Below are positions 9,265-16,410 of a stretch of 64,000 bases of DNA, in pieces. The DNA is taken from assembly GCF_007830035.1 (NCBI RefSeq), contig NZ_VLKN01000002.1, positions 124,001 to 188,000 of the forward strand. The letters run 5' to 3'. The stretch is from Luteimonas cucumeris (lineage in GTDB: Bacteria; Pseudomonadota; Gammaproteobacteria; Xanthomonadales; Xanthomonadaceae). Position 1 is the stretch's first letter. Each line of letters opens with the position of its first letter. Under the pieces are notes generated by a model that was given only the letters and a program-made list of their open reading frames with translations, did no database searches and was not told the origin of the DNA. The position numbers were made by a program, and so were the translations under genes.

Positions 9265-9753
9265 ATGTTTCGAAAGATGCAACCGGCCGCATTCATCGCA
9301 GGTCTTGCCTTGTGCTCTCCACTCGCGCTGGCACAACAAGCTGACGATGCCGGACTGCGATTCCTGAATCCGCCCGGCCTGCCGACGCCGTCAGGCTATT
9401 CCCATGCGGTCGAAGCGCCCGTCGGGCGCACGATCCATGTCTCGGGCCAGCAGCCCCTGGACAAGGACGGCAAGCTGGTCGGTGCCGGTGATTTCGCGGC
9501 GCAGGCCGAGCAGGTGTTCGCGAATCTGAACACCGCGCTGACCGCGGCGGGTGCGTCGTTCGACGACGTCGTCAAGCTCGACATCTACGTCACCGACATG
9601 AGCCAGCTCAAGGCGCTGCGCAGCGCACGCGACCGCTACATCAACCTGCAGCAACCGCCCGCCAGCACGCTGGTGCAGGTGGAGCGTTTCGTCAGGGAAG
9701 ACGCGATGATCGAGATCGCGGCAACAGCCGTCGTCCGCGCGCCAGCCCGTTAG
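9265..9753 (+). CDS. Exported RidA/YjgF family protein
   Basis: 162-residue member of the Rid family, whose cytosolic archetype RidA hydrolyses reactive enamine/imine intermediates. The Rid core is clear: YSHAVEAPVGRTIHVSGQ, QAEQVFANLNTALTAAGASFDDVVKL and a C-terminal segment with VERFVREDAMIEIAATAV. Unusually, the protein begins with a signal peptide (MFRKMQPAAFIAGLALCSPLALAQ), so it is predicted to be periplasmic. The start at 9265 has GGGAG nine bases upstream. The catalytic Arg of RidA is not preserved in its usual IPxxPART context, since the protein ends AAT-AVVRAPAR, so enzymatic activity is uncertain. It lies 41 bp after the GH18 gene in the same direction. Confidence 0.88.
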   Translation: MFRKMQPAAFIAGLALCSPLALAQQADDAGLRFLNPPGLPTPSGYSHAVEAPVGRTIHVSGQQPLDKDGKLVGAGDFAAQAEQVFANLNTALTAAGASFDDVVKLDIYVTDMSQLKALRSARDRYINLQQPPASTLVQVERFVREDAMIEIAATAVVRAPAR

Positions 9754-9785
9754 GATCGATCCGCCGACAACATCATGCGGCCTTT

Positions 9786-10052
9786 TCAACGCAGCTGACT
9801 GTCCTTGCTGCCGCGCCGGTTGTAGCCACTGTGCAGCCCCTGCTCGCGGTCATGCGCTTCCTGGCAGGGTACGCACAGGCGTACGCCGGGCATCGCCTTG
9901 CGCCGTGCTTCGGGGATGGCGGCATCGCATTCTTCGCAGTGCTCGAGGCCCGGCCCCTGCGGCAGCTGGCTGCGCGCGCGTTTGATGCCATCCTTGACGG
10001 TGGCGTCGATCTGGTCCTGGACGGCGCCGTCGCCTGCCCAACCGGTTGCCAT
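9786..10052 (-). CDS. DksA/TraR-type C4 zinc-finger protein (YbiI-like)
   Basis: 88-residue protein with a four-cysteine zinc finger, CEECDAAIPEARRKAMPG followed by CVPCQ (two CxxC pairs separated by 17 residues), the hallmark of small TraR/YbiI proteins related to the C-terminal part of DksA. It lacks the long coiled coil that lets full DksA reach into the RNA polymerase secondary channel, although DQIDATVKDGIKRARSQL could form a short helix there. Start: ATG at 10052 with GGAGG seven bases upstream. A partial second frame around it is a shadow. A role in transcription control is a family-level guess. Confidence 0.9.
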   Translation of the reverse strand: MATGWAGDGAVQDQIDATVKDGIKRARSQLPQGPGLEHCEECDAAIPEARRKAMPGVRLCVPCQEAHDREQGLHSGYNRRGSKDSQLR

Positions 10053-10273
10053 GTGGCACCTCCGGAATTGCCGATGGAATGATGGGCGCTGCCGCCCGCC
10101 TGCTTGCTACTAGTAATGGGGCCGGATGACGCGCCCAAAAGGGCTTCGGATAAAATCGAATCGACACTGCCCGATCGCCGCGGTTCATCCGATGCGCAGC
10201 CGCTGCAGGTAGTCTTGCCGGGCCCGTCATGGGCCGACTTTCCTTCTTTTACATACTGCTGGGATTCCGCCCG

Positions 10274-10576
10274 ATGATCCGACCGCTCCTGATCTGCAGC
10301 CTGTTGTTGCTACCCATCGCCCCGGCCATGGCTTCGAGTTTTGCCGGCACCTCCGCCGGCGCGTCCTCCGCCGGCTCGTCGGCATCGTCCGGCAGTACCT
10401 CGGGCGACGACAAGGTCGTGCTGCAGGCGCGCGACGACGCGGCCAGCTTCGTGGCCAGCGAAGGGTGCATCCGTGGCGTCCAGCTCGAAGCCGCGCTGCA
10501 CCGGTTGCGCGAGCGCCATGCGGACGCGCGCCAGGCCAGCGACATGCAACTGGCGCAGGCCATCCTGGCACTGTGA
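10274..10576 (+). CDS. DUF2388 (TIGR02448) exported protein
   Basis: 100-residue protein of a family known mainly from Pseudomonas and xanthomonads, function unknown. A signal peptide (MIRPLLICSLLLLPIAPAMA) is followed by a Ser/Ala/Gly-rich stretch and then the conserved core DDKVVLQARDDAASFVASEG, with IRGVQLEAALHRLR and a C-terminal ASDMQLAQAILAL. The stop codon overlaps the GTG start of the next gene (GTGA at 10573-10576), so the two are translationally coupled. From memory, this family is repeatedly found next to DUF4105 proteins, and this locus follows that rule. The mature protein would be periplasmic or surface-exposed. Confidence 0.85.
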   Translation: MIRPLLICSLLLLPIAPAMASSFAGTSAGASSAGSSASSGSTSGDDKVVLQARDDAASFVASEGCIRGVQLEAALHRLRERHADARQASDMQLAQAILAL

Positions 10577-12435
10577 CCCGGCGACATCGGCGCCGCCTGC
10601 CACGAACAGGATGGTCGTGGCTGATGCTGTGCCTGCTTGCCTGCGCCGCACCGGCGCAGGCGGCCCTGCAATTGCAACCGGTGGAAGCGGGATTGACGCC
10701 GGCCCAGGCCGCGGCAACGCGACAACTGCTGGATGAGGCCACCAGACGCCTGCCCCAGTCCTGGACGCAGGCACTCGACTCGCGCATCGCGATCGAATGG
10801 CGCGACGACCTGCCCGAGCATGTCCACGGTCGGGCGCAGGCCCGGCGGATGCTGCTCGACGTCGCCCTGCTCGACGACTGGATGACGCGGCCCGTCGACG
10901 CGGACGACCGGGATCCCGCCACGCGCGCGGCGCTGACTGCCGTCATCCACGAACTGGCGCACTTCTACGACCGCACGCCACGCGGCAGGCTGTCGCGGGA
11001 TCCGCGCCTGCTGGATCTCGCCGGCTGGCAGGTCAGCCCGATGCGGCTGGGCTCGCGCACCACGCACAACGCCTTCAGCGAACGCACGCCGGATCGATAC
11101 GAGCTGGCTAGTCCTGCCGAATTCGTCGCGGTCAACCTCGAGTATTTCCTGCTGGACCCGGCATACGCCTGTCGCCGGCCTGCGTTGTATCGCTACTTCG
11201 CCACGCATTTCGGCGTGACGGCACCGCATCCTGCGTGCGCGCCGGGGCTGGTGTACGTACAGGCCAATGCGGACGCCGGCCAATCACCGTTGTTGCAGAT
11301 CGATCCCGAACGCGTTTTCGCCATCGATTACCTGCTGGCGGAAGGCAACGATCGCGCCATGAGTCGCTGGGGCCACAGCATGCTGCGGCTGGTGATCTGC
11401 GCGCCCGGTCGCGAACGCGGGCCCGATTGCCGCCTCGACCTGCAGCACCACCGCGTGCTGTCGTTCCGCGCGTTCGTCGACGATGTGCAGATCTCGAGCT
11501 GGCGCGGCCTGACCGGCTCATATCCCTCGCGACTGTTCCTGCTGCCGCTGCAACAGGTGGTCGACGAGTACACCAAGGTCGAACTGCGCGGCCTGCAATC
11601 GATCCCGCTGCGTATCGGGCGCGACGAGATCGCGATGTTGCTGGAGCGCGCCGCGCGCCTGCACTGGAGCTATGACGGCCGCTACTATTTCCTCGCCAAC
11701 AACTGCGCGGTGGAGACGTTCAAGCTGCTGCACGATGGCGTGCCGCGCCTGGCCGGCGAACGGCTCGCCAGCATCACACCGACCGGACTGCTGCGGCGGC
11801 TGCAGCGGTCGGGCATCGCCGATGCGTCGGTGCTGGACGACGGCGAACGCGCACGGCGCCTTGGTTACTACTTCGAACCCGCGGACGCCCACTACCAGGC
11901 CATGTTCGACGTGGCGAAGCAGGCACTCGACCTGCCGCAGGCGCGGGTCGAGGACTGGCTGGAGCTGCCTCCCGGCAAGCGCGCGCCGTGGCTGGAACGT
12001 GCCGACCTTCGCGCCAGCGCGGCACTGCTGCTGCTGGAACAGGCCGCGCTGCGTCGCCACGAACTGCTGGCACGCGACGAGCTCAAGCAACGCTTCCTCG
12101 GCAAGGAATCCCACCACCACGAGAAGGCCGCCGACACGCTGGCCGCGTTGCGCGACTATCTGCGCCTGGAAGGTTTCCTCAGCCGTCCGGCGGCATTGCT
12201 CGCCGACAGCGGCTACGGCCTGCCACAGCAGGCGGAACGCGAGGCCCTGGCGCAGCAAAGCGCCGACCTCGCCACGCAATGGCGACAGCGTGGCGACGCG
12301 CTGCGCGAGCAGGCGCGTCGCTGGCTCCCGCCGCCATCACGGGAGGCGCTGGCCGCGACCGAAGCCAATGTCGCCGCGCTGGGCCAGCACCTGCGCGAAC
12401 TGCATCGGCAACAGGGCGGATTGCAGCTGCACTGA
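10573..12435 (+). CDS. DUF4105 (Lnb-type) exported protein with HExxH motif
   Basis: 620-residue predicted periplasmic or membrane-associated protein. The GTG at 10573 gives a complete signal peptide (basic start, then WLMLCLLACAAPAQA) and overlaps the stop of the DUF2388 gene. Residues about 30-200 contain VIHELAHFYD (HELAH at 126-130), a zinc-peptidase-like motif. Residues about 260-400 match the DUF4105 domain: RWGHSMLRLVICAPG and FLANNCAVETFKLLHDG, whose His and Cys resemble an NlpC/P60-type thiol centre as in the N-terminal domain of lacto-N-biosidase proteins. The C-terminal 200 residues are helical. The pairing with DUF2388 suggests a joint, undescribed envelope function. Confidence 0.85.
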   Translation: MTRRHRRRLPRTGWSWLMLCLLACAAPAQAALQLQPVEAGLTPAQAAATRQLLDEATRRLPQSWTQALDSRIAIEWRDDLPEHVHGRAQARRMLLDVALLDDWMTRPVDADDRDPATRAALTAVIHELAHFYDRTPRGRLSRDPRLLDLAGWQVSPMRLGSRTTHNAFSERTPDRYELASPAEFVAVNLEYFLLDPAYACRRPALYRYFATHFGVTAPHPACAPGLVYVQANADAGQSPLLQIDPERVFAIDYLLAEGNDRAMSRWGHSMLRLVICAPGRERGPDCRLDLQHHRVLSFRAFVDDVQISSWRGLTGSYPSRLFLLPLQQVVDEYTKVELRGLQSIPLRIGRDEIAMLLERAARLHWSYDGRYYFLANNCAVETFKLLHDGVPRLAGERLASITPTGLLRRLQRSGIADASVLDDGERARRLGYYFEPADAHYQAMFDVAKQALDLPQARVEDWLELPPGKRAPWLERADLRASAALLLLEQAALRRHELLARDELKQRFLGKESHHHEKAADTLAALRDYLRLEGFLSRPAALLADSGYGLPQQAEREALAQQSADLATQWRQRGDALREQARRWLPPPSREALAATEANVAALGQHLRELHRQQGGLQLH

Positions 12436-12660
12436 AGTGCCCGCGGCAGTGCGCACTGAAAATGCATATCCCACTTCGTCGTCCCGGGTGTAGCGAGGAA
12501 CCTGCTTTTCACGGCATCCCGATACGCGGGTTCGGTAGCCAACCACCGCTTTGACTCCAGCCGGATTCCGACGCCCAGGCGAAACATGACTTCCGGCAGG
12601 CCAGAACCGGCTCCCGCCATGCCAGTCTGCGCTGGTCTCGGCGCGCAACGAGGTGCAGGC

Positions 12661-13350
12661 ATGCTCGACTCCAGGACACACCGGGTGGCCGCAGCGGTCG
12701 TCGCAATGGCCTACATCGCGATCCAGTCGTTCCAGTGGTTCGTGTTCGCGCAACTGCCCGGTGCGGACGATCCGGCACAGGCACTGCTGCAGGGACCGTT
12801 GCCGCTGAACATCGCACGCGCGGTGCTGATGCTGCTGTCGTTCTTTGGCCTGGCGTACCTGTTCCTGGTCTGCTGCGCGATCGCGTACCGGCGGCGCCCT
12901 GCCGCGGCCGTCCTGGCGTTCGCCGGATTCTTCGTGTTCTGCCTGCTGGAAGTGCAGCTGCGCTCGATCGAACTGTTCTACGTGTTCCTGGAACTGCCTG
13001 CGCAATACCTCGCCACGACCTCCGCCAACGAGCAGGCGCGCATACTGGCGCTGCAGTCGACGTTCCAGTCCGTGCAGCACGCGCTGTATTTCGTGCTCGG
13101 CCTGACCTGGCTGCTGGGCAGCGTCGCCCTGTGCCTGGGTCTGGGTGGGCAGCGCATCGATGGACTGGCCCGCTTCGCCTTTGCCTTGAACGCGCTCCGG
13201 CTGGCGCTGCGCATGCTGGACACCTACGTGCTGGGCGGACCGCACTTCGACGCGCTGTACGGCGCGCTGTACCTGCCGCTGGTGTATTTGACCTTCGTCC
13301 CCATCGCCGCGTGGCTGTTGCTGCGCCGCGACCAAGACACATCGCGGTAG
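12661..13350 (+). CDS. Hypothetical six-helix membrane protein
   Basis: 229 residues, not assigned to a family. About six hydrophobic segments are visible: VAAAVVAMAYIAIQSFQWFVF, IARAVLMLLSFFGLAYLFLVCC, AAVLAFAGFFVFCLL, HALYFVLGLTWLLGSVALCL, FAFALNALRLALRML and LVYLTFVPIAAWLLL. The ATG at 12661 is preferred over one at 12586 because GAGGT lies seven bases upstream and the extra N-terminus would be Pro/Ala-rich and unstructured. The arrangement is reminiscent of DUF998/DUF4386-type proteins, but no decisive motif supports this. No partner gene adjoins it; a GTAG-type repeat lies immediately downstream. Confidence 0.75.
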   Translation: MLDSRTHRVAAAVVAMAYIAIQSFQWFVFAQLPGADDPAQALLQGPLPLNIARAVLMLLSFFGLAYLFLVCCAIAYRRRPAAAVLAFAGFFVFCLLEVQLRSIELFYVFLELPAQYLATTSANEQARILALQSTFQSVQHALYFVLGLTWLLGSVALCLGLGGQRIDGLARFAFALNALRLALRMLDTYVLGGPHFDALYGALYLPLVYLTFVPIAAWLLLRRDQDTSR

Positions 13351-13434
13351 TAGCGTGCGCTGCGCGCACGACTCCTGGCCTGGCGGTCACGCATCCAGCC
13401 ATTTCGTCGATCGCATGCGCACGGCGCACGCTAC
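13350..13434 (+). repeat. GTAG-type double-hairpin REP, family D
   Basis: The element starts GTAGCGTGCGC just after the upstream stop codon and ends GCGCACGCTAC, so its ends are inverted repeats. Inside are two GC-rich hairpins, the first CGTGCGC-TGC-GCGCACG. The plan (GTAG, hairpin, spacer, hairpin, CTAC) is the same as in the other three repeat families of this window although the sequence differs. One copy is seen. Confidence 0.65.
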
Positions 13435-13586
13435 GTGATCGGTAACGACCTCGTCGCCCATGAGGCGCCGGCACGTGCCTGTCAAAAAAGCGCATGCCGA
13501 ATGTCGATTACGCACTCCCCCGTTCGTCTTTCCGGTAACCAGCTGCTTCCCGGCTCCCTTCGTCGATGCAATCTTCCGGAGACCCC

Positions 13587-14252
13587 ATGGCTTCCACGCC
13601 GCGCCCGAAACTGTATGCCCACCCCTTCTCGTCCTATTGCCAGAAGGCGCTGATCGCGCTTTACGAGAACGACACGCCGTTCGAGTACCGCCTGCTGGAA
13701 GGCGATGGCGCCATGCTCGAGCTGGCCGCACTATGGCCGATCAAACGCTTCCCGGTGCTGGTGGACGCCGGCCGCACCGTGATCGAGGCCAGCAGCATCA
13801 TCGAGTACCTGGGCCTCCACCATCCCGGCCCCGTGCGGCTGATCCCGACGGACGCCAAGGCCGCGCTGGAAGTACGGATGATGGATCGCTTCTTCGACAA
13901 CTACGTTTCCACGCCGCAGCAGAAGATCGTGTTCGACAGCATCCGCTCCGAAGCGGACCGCGATGCCTACGGCGTCGCCGAGGCCCGCAGGATGCTGGAA
14001 ACCGCCTACGCCTGGCTTGACCAGGTGATGGCGGGCCGCGAGTGGGCTGCAGGCGATGGCTTCAGCCTCGCCGACTGCGCCGCCGCTCCGTTCCTGTTCT
14101 ACGCCGACTGGACCCACGCCATCGACGACCGCTTCGCCAACGTCAGGGCCTATCGCCAGCGGCTGCTGGCACGGCCGTCGTTCGCGCGCGCCGTCGACGA
14201 AGCACGCCCGTACCGCAGATATTTCCCGCTCGGTGCGCCAGCGCGCGATTGA
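13587..14252 (+). CDS. Glutathione S-transferase family protein
   Basis: 221-residue cytosolic protein. The N-terminal thioredoxin-like domain (residues 1-80) begins KLYAHPFSSYCQKALIALYE, with a Ser/Cys pair at the glutathione site, and includes FPVLVD and the glutathione-binding ASSIIEYL. The helical C-terminal domain follows (LEVRMMDRFFDNY, AAGDGFSLADCAAAPFLFY). This fits beta/zeta-like bacterial GSTs that conjugate or reduce electrophiles. The ATG at 13587 has GGAGA upstream; the in-frame ATG at 13566 lacks support. It is followed 33 bp later by a DUF4287 gene that may share its transcript. Substrate unknown. Confidence 0.93.
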   Translation: MASTPRPKLYAHPFSSYCQKALIALYENDTPFEYRLLEGDGAMLELAALWPIKRFPVLVDAGRTVIEASSIIEYLGLHHPGPVRLIPTDAKAALEVRMMDRFFDNYVSTPQQKIVFDSIRSEADRDAYGVAEARRMLETAYAWLDQVMAGREWAAGDGFSLADCAAAPFLFYADWTHAIDDRFANVRAYRQRLLARPSFARAVDEARPYRRYFPLGAPARD

Positions 14253-14285
14253 ACCTTTCCTCTCGACCTTTCAACGGAAGCAGCC

Positions 14286-14504
14286 ATGTCATTCCAGGCT
14301 TATCTCGACAACATCCAGGCCAAGACCGGCAAGAGCCCGGACGACTTCCGCAGGCTCGCCGCCAGCAGAGGCTACGCGGCAGACGGACAACTGGGCGCAG
14401 GCGTGAAAGCCGGCGACATCATCGCCTGGCTCAAGCAGGACTACGAACTGGGCCATGGCCACGCCATGGCGATCGTCGCGATGCTGAAGGGCAAGACGTC
14501 GTAG
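14286..14504 (+). CDS. DUF4287 domain protein
   Basis: 72-residue small cytosolic protein. It matches the DUF4287 pattern well: FQAYLDNIQAKTGKSPDDF at the start, a middle AGVKAGDIIAWLKQDY, and LGHGHAMAIVAML near the end. The family is widespread in actinobacteria and proteobacteria, often next to or fused with DUF5655 domains, and has no established function. A ribosome-binding sequence GGAAG precedes the ATG. It lies 33 bp after the GST gene, so the two probably form a small operon ending at the perfect hairpin at 14538-14570. Confidence 0.87.
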   Translation: MSFQAYLDNIQAKTGKSPDDFRRLAASRGYAADGQLGAGVKAGDIIAWLKQDYELGHGHAMAIVAMLKGKTS

Positions 14505-14537
14505 TGCGAAGAAAGCGAACGCGCCGTTCCTGCACGA

Positions 14538-14570
14538 GTGCGTTGCGCCTGGACCACAGGCGCAACGCAC
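14538..14570. terminator. Perfect 14-bp stem hairpin between convergent genes
   Basis: The inverted repeat GTGCGTTGCGCCTG / CAGGCGCAACGCAC is perfect over 14 bp with a five-base loop. It sits between the convergent DUF4287 gene (ends 14504) and amidohydrolase gene (ends 14590), where a bidirectional terminator is expected. Neither side has a real U-tract, so termination efficiency is uncertain. Confidence 0.6.
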
Positions 14571-14589
14571 CGGCTTCAACCCGACACAT

Positions 14590-16098
14590 TCACCTGGATG
14601 AGGTGTTCTTGAAGATCCTGCCGTTCTTCATGATGACCACGAAATTCCGGTCCGGGTTTTCGATCAGCCTGAGGTTTTCAAGCGGGTTGCCATCGACCAG
14701 CAGCAGGTCGGCCAGCGCGCCCTGCTCCACCACGCCGAGCCTGCCCGGATAGGGATTGATGCGGCCGGACAGCGCCATCAGTTCACCGTTGTCGGCGGTA
14801 GCCATCTTCAGCGCCTCGGCCGGCGTATACCACTTCAGCAACAGCGCCAGCTGCGCCCCGTGGCGGCGGGCGGCGACGTGCGGACTGAACAGGATGTCGG
14901 CGCCGAACGCGGTCTTGACCTTGTGCTTCTTCGCCAGCCGGTAGGCGTTGTCGGTGCCCCTGAACACTTCCAGCGCCCGCTGCTGCATGCCGGGGTCCCG
15001 CATCGGCATCATGTCCTCGTTGTCGATCAGCGGCTGCAGGCTCCACCAGATGCCCTTCTCCGACATCAACTGCGCGGTGGGTTCGTCGATCAGCTGGCCG
15101 TGGTCGATCACCTTGACGCCGGCGGCGATCGCCTGCCGCACCGCTGCCGTGGTGTAGGCATGTGCGGTCACATAGCTGCCGCCCCACGCTTCGGTGGCCT
15201 CGACCGCGGCGCGCAGTTCCTGCTCGGTGAACTGGATCGAGGCGATGTCGCCGTACGGCGAATTGACGCCGCCGCCGGCGGTCAGCTTGATCTGGCTGGC
15301 GCCCATCCGCAGCTGTTCGCGCACCCGCATGCGGACCTCGTCGGGGCTGTCGGCAATGGCCGAAATACCCTCTCTCTCGCTGAAGCTCAACATGCCGTTG
15401 GGCAGGCGCGGCACTTCGTACAGCGTACGGAAATCGCCGTGCCCTGCAGTCTGCGAGATCATCGCGCCGGAGGGATAGATGCGGGGCCCTACGACCAGCC
15501 CCTCGTCTATGGCGCGCTTGAGCCCGAACGCCGGCCCGCCGAGGTCGCGCACCGTGGTGAAGCCCTGCATCAGCGTGCGCTCGGCCTGATGCGCTGCGAC
15601 CAGTTGCACGTAACTCATCGGCGAGGTCATCAGCACCGGCATCTGGATGCCGGCCAGCAGCGCGTGCCAATGCGCGTCGATGAGGCCGGGCATCAGCGTG
15701 CGGCCGTTGCCATCGATGACGGTCGCGCCTTCGCCGGTCGGCTCCTCGATCGTGTCGGCGGAGATGTTTTCGATGATGTTGCCACGCACCAGCACATTGC
15801 GCGGTTCCGACAACGCGCTGCTCTTGCCATCGAAGACACGCACGTTGCGGAACAGGGTGACGGGTGCGGCCGGCCTCGCGGCAACGACGGCAGGCGCGTT
15901 CGCATCTGCTGCCGCAGATGCATCGGCTTCGGGAGCATCGACGGCCGGAGCCGAAGTGGAAGTCGTGGCAGGAGCCTGCGTTGCAGGCGGCGTCGCAGTG
16001 GCCTGCGTGTTGTCCGGGCTTTCGGTGCGGGTGCAGCCGCCGAGTAGCGCCAGCCCAAGCAGTGCCGGTATCGCGGAATGGATCAGAGCGCGACGCAT
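14590..16098 (-). CDS. Amidohydrolase-family lipoprotein (imidazolonepropionase-like, COG1228)
   Basis: 502-residue exported metal-dependent hydrolase. The N-terminus is a lipoprotein signal with lipobox LLGG-C (Cys22), followed by a 70-residue Ala/Thr/Pro-rich linker. The catalytic barrel shows LIDAHWHALLAG (the first metal HxH), TAHAYTTAAVRQAI and VIDHGQLID (later metal histidines), and AFGADILFSPH with the conserved Asp. The C-terminal NPYPGRLGVVEQGALADLLLVDGNPLENL is the small beta domain typical of prolidase/imidazolonepropionase-like amidohydrolases. The ATG at 16098 has an AGGGG-type site; a longer frame to 16386 is not supported. Such surface enzymes often cleave dipeptides or cyclic amides. 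It is divergent from a serine hydrolase. Confidence 0.9.
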   Translation of the reverse strand: MRRALIHSAIPALLGLALLGGCTRTESPDNTQATATPPATQAPATTSTSAPAVDAPEADASAAADANAPAVVAARPAAPVTLFRNVRVFDGKSSALSEPRNVLVRGNIIENISADTIEEPTGEGATVIDGNGRTLMPGLIDAHWHALLAGIQMPVLMTSPMSYVQLVAAHQAERTLMQGFTTVRDLGGPAFGLKRAIDEGLVVGPRIYPSGAMISQTAGHGDFRTLYEVPRLPNGMLSFSEREGISAIADSPDEVRMRVREQLRMGASQIKLTAGGGVNSPYGDIASIQFTEQELRAAVEATEAWGGSYVTAHAYTTAAVRQAIAAGVKVIDHGQLIDEPTAQLMSEKGIWWSLQPLIDNEDMMPMRDPGMQQRALEVFRGTDNAYRLAKKHKVKTAFGADILFSPHVAARRHGAQLALLLKWYTPAEALKMATADNGELMALSGRINPYPGRLGVVEQGALADLLLVDGNPLENLRLIENPDRNFVVIMKNGRIFKNTSSR

Positions 16099-16410
16099 GT
16101 CTTTACCCCTGGTCTGGAAGAAATCTGCTTCGGCCCGTCCCCGGCGACCGACTCCGGAGACTAGAGGGGTAAGGTTAAGAAGAAGTGAGCGCCCACAGAC
16201 TTGTCGCACTGAATCTCCATCCGACGCGATGTCTTCCCGTTGTCGCAGCTGCGAAGTCCTGGCGCTCAAGGCAACGCAGAACGGAGGACCGTCATCCCGG
16301 CGGCCGGATGACGTATTTTTCCAACCTTGCCTTTTAAACCCGAGCGGATCGGGCCGCATCCCAGAATCATTGATCGAGCACAGCATGCAGCTGCGGGAGC
16401 GCCCATCACG
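16099..16410. other. Intergenic region between divergent hydrolase genes
   Basis: 312 bp between the amidohydrolase and serine hydrolase starts, expected to hold both promoters. No clear -35/-10 pair was recognised. It contains one plus-strand intrinsic-terminator-like hairpin (16291-16320) and otherwise nothing recognisable; no convincing ORF. Confidence 0.6.
16291..16320 (+). terminator. Intrinsic-terminator-like hairpin without an upstream plus-strand gene
   Basis: The stem GTCATCC / GGATGAC, with an eight-base loop, is followed by GTATTTTT, a good U-tract in this GC-rich DNA. No plus-strand gene ends upstream, since the preceding gene is on the minus strand. It could end a small RNA or attenuate the serine hydrolase transcript. 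Confidence 0.5.
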
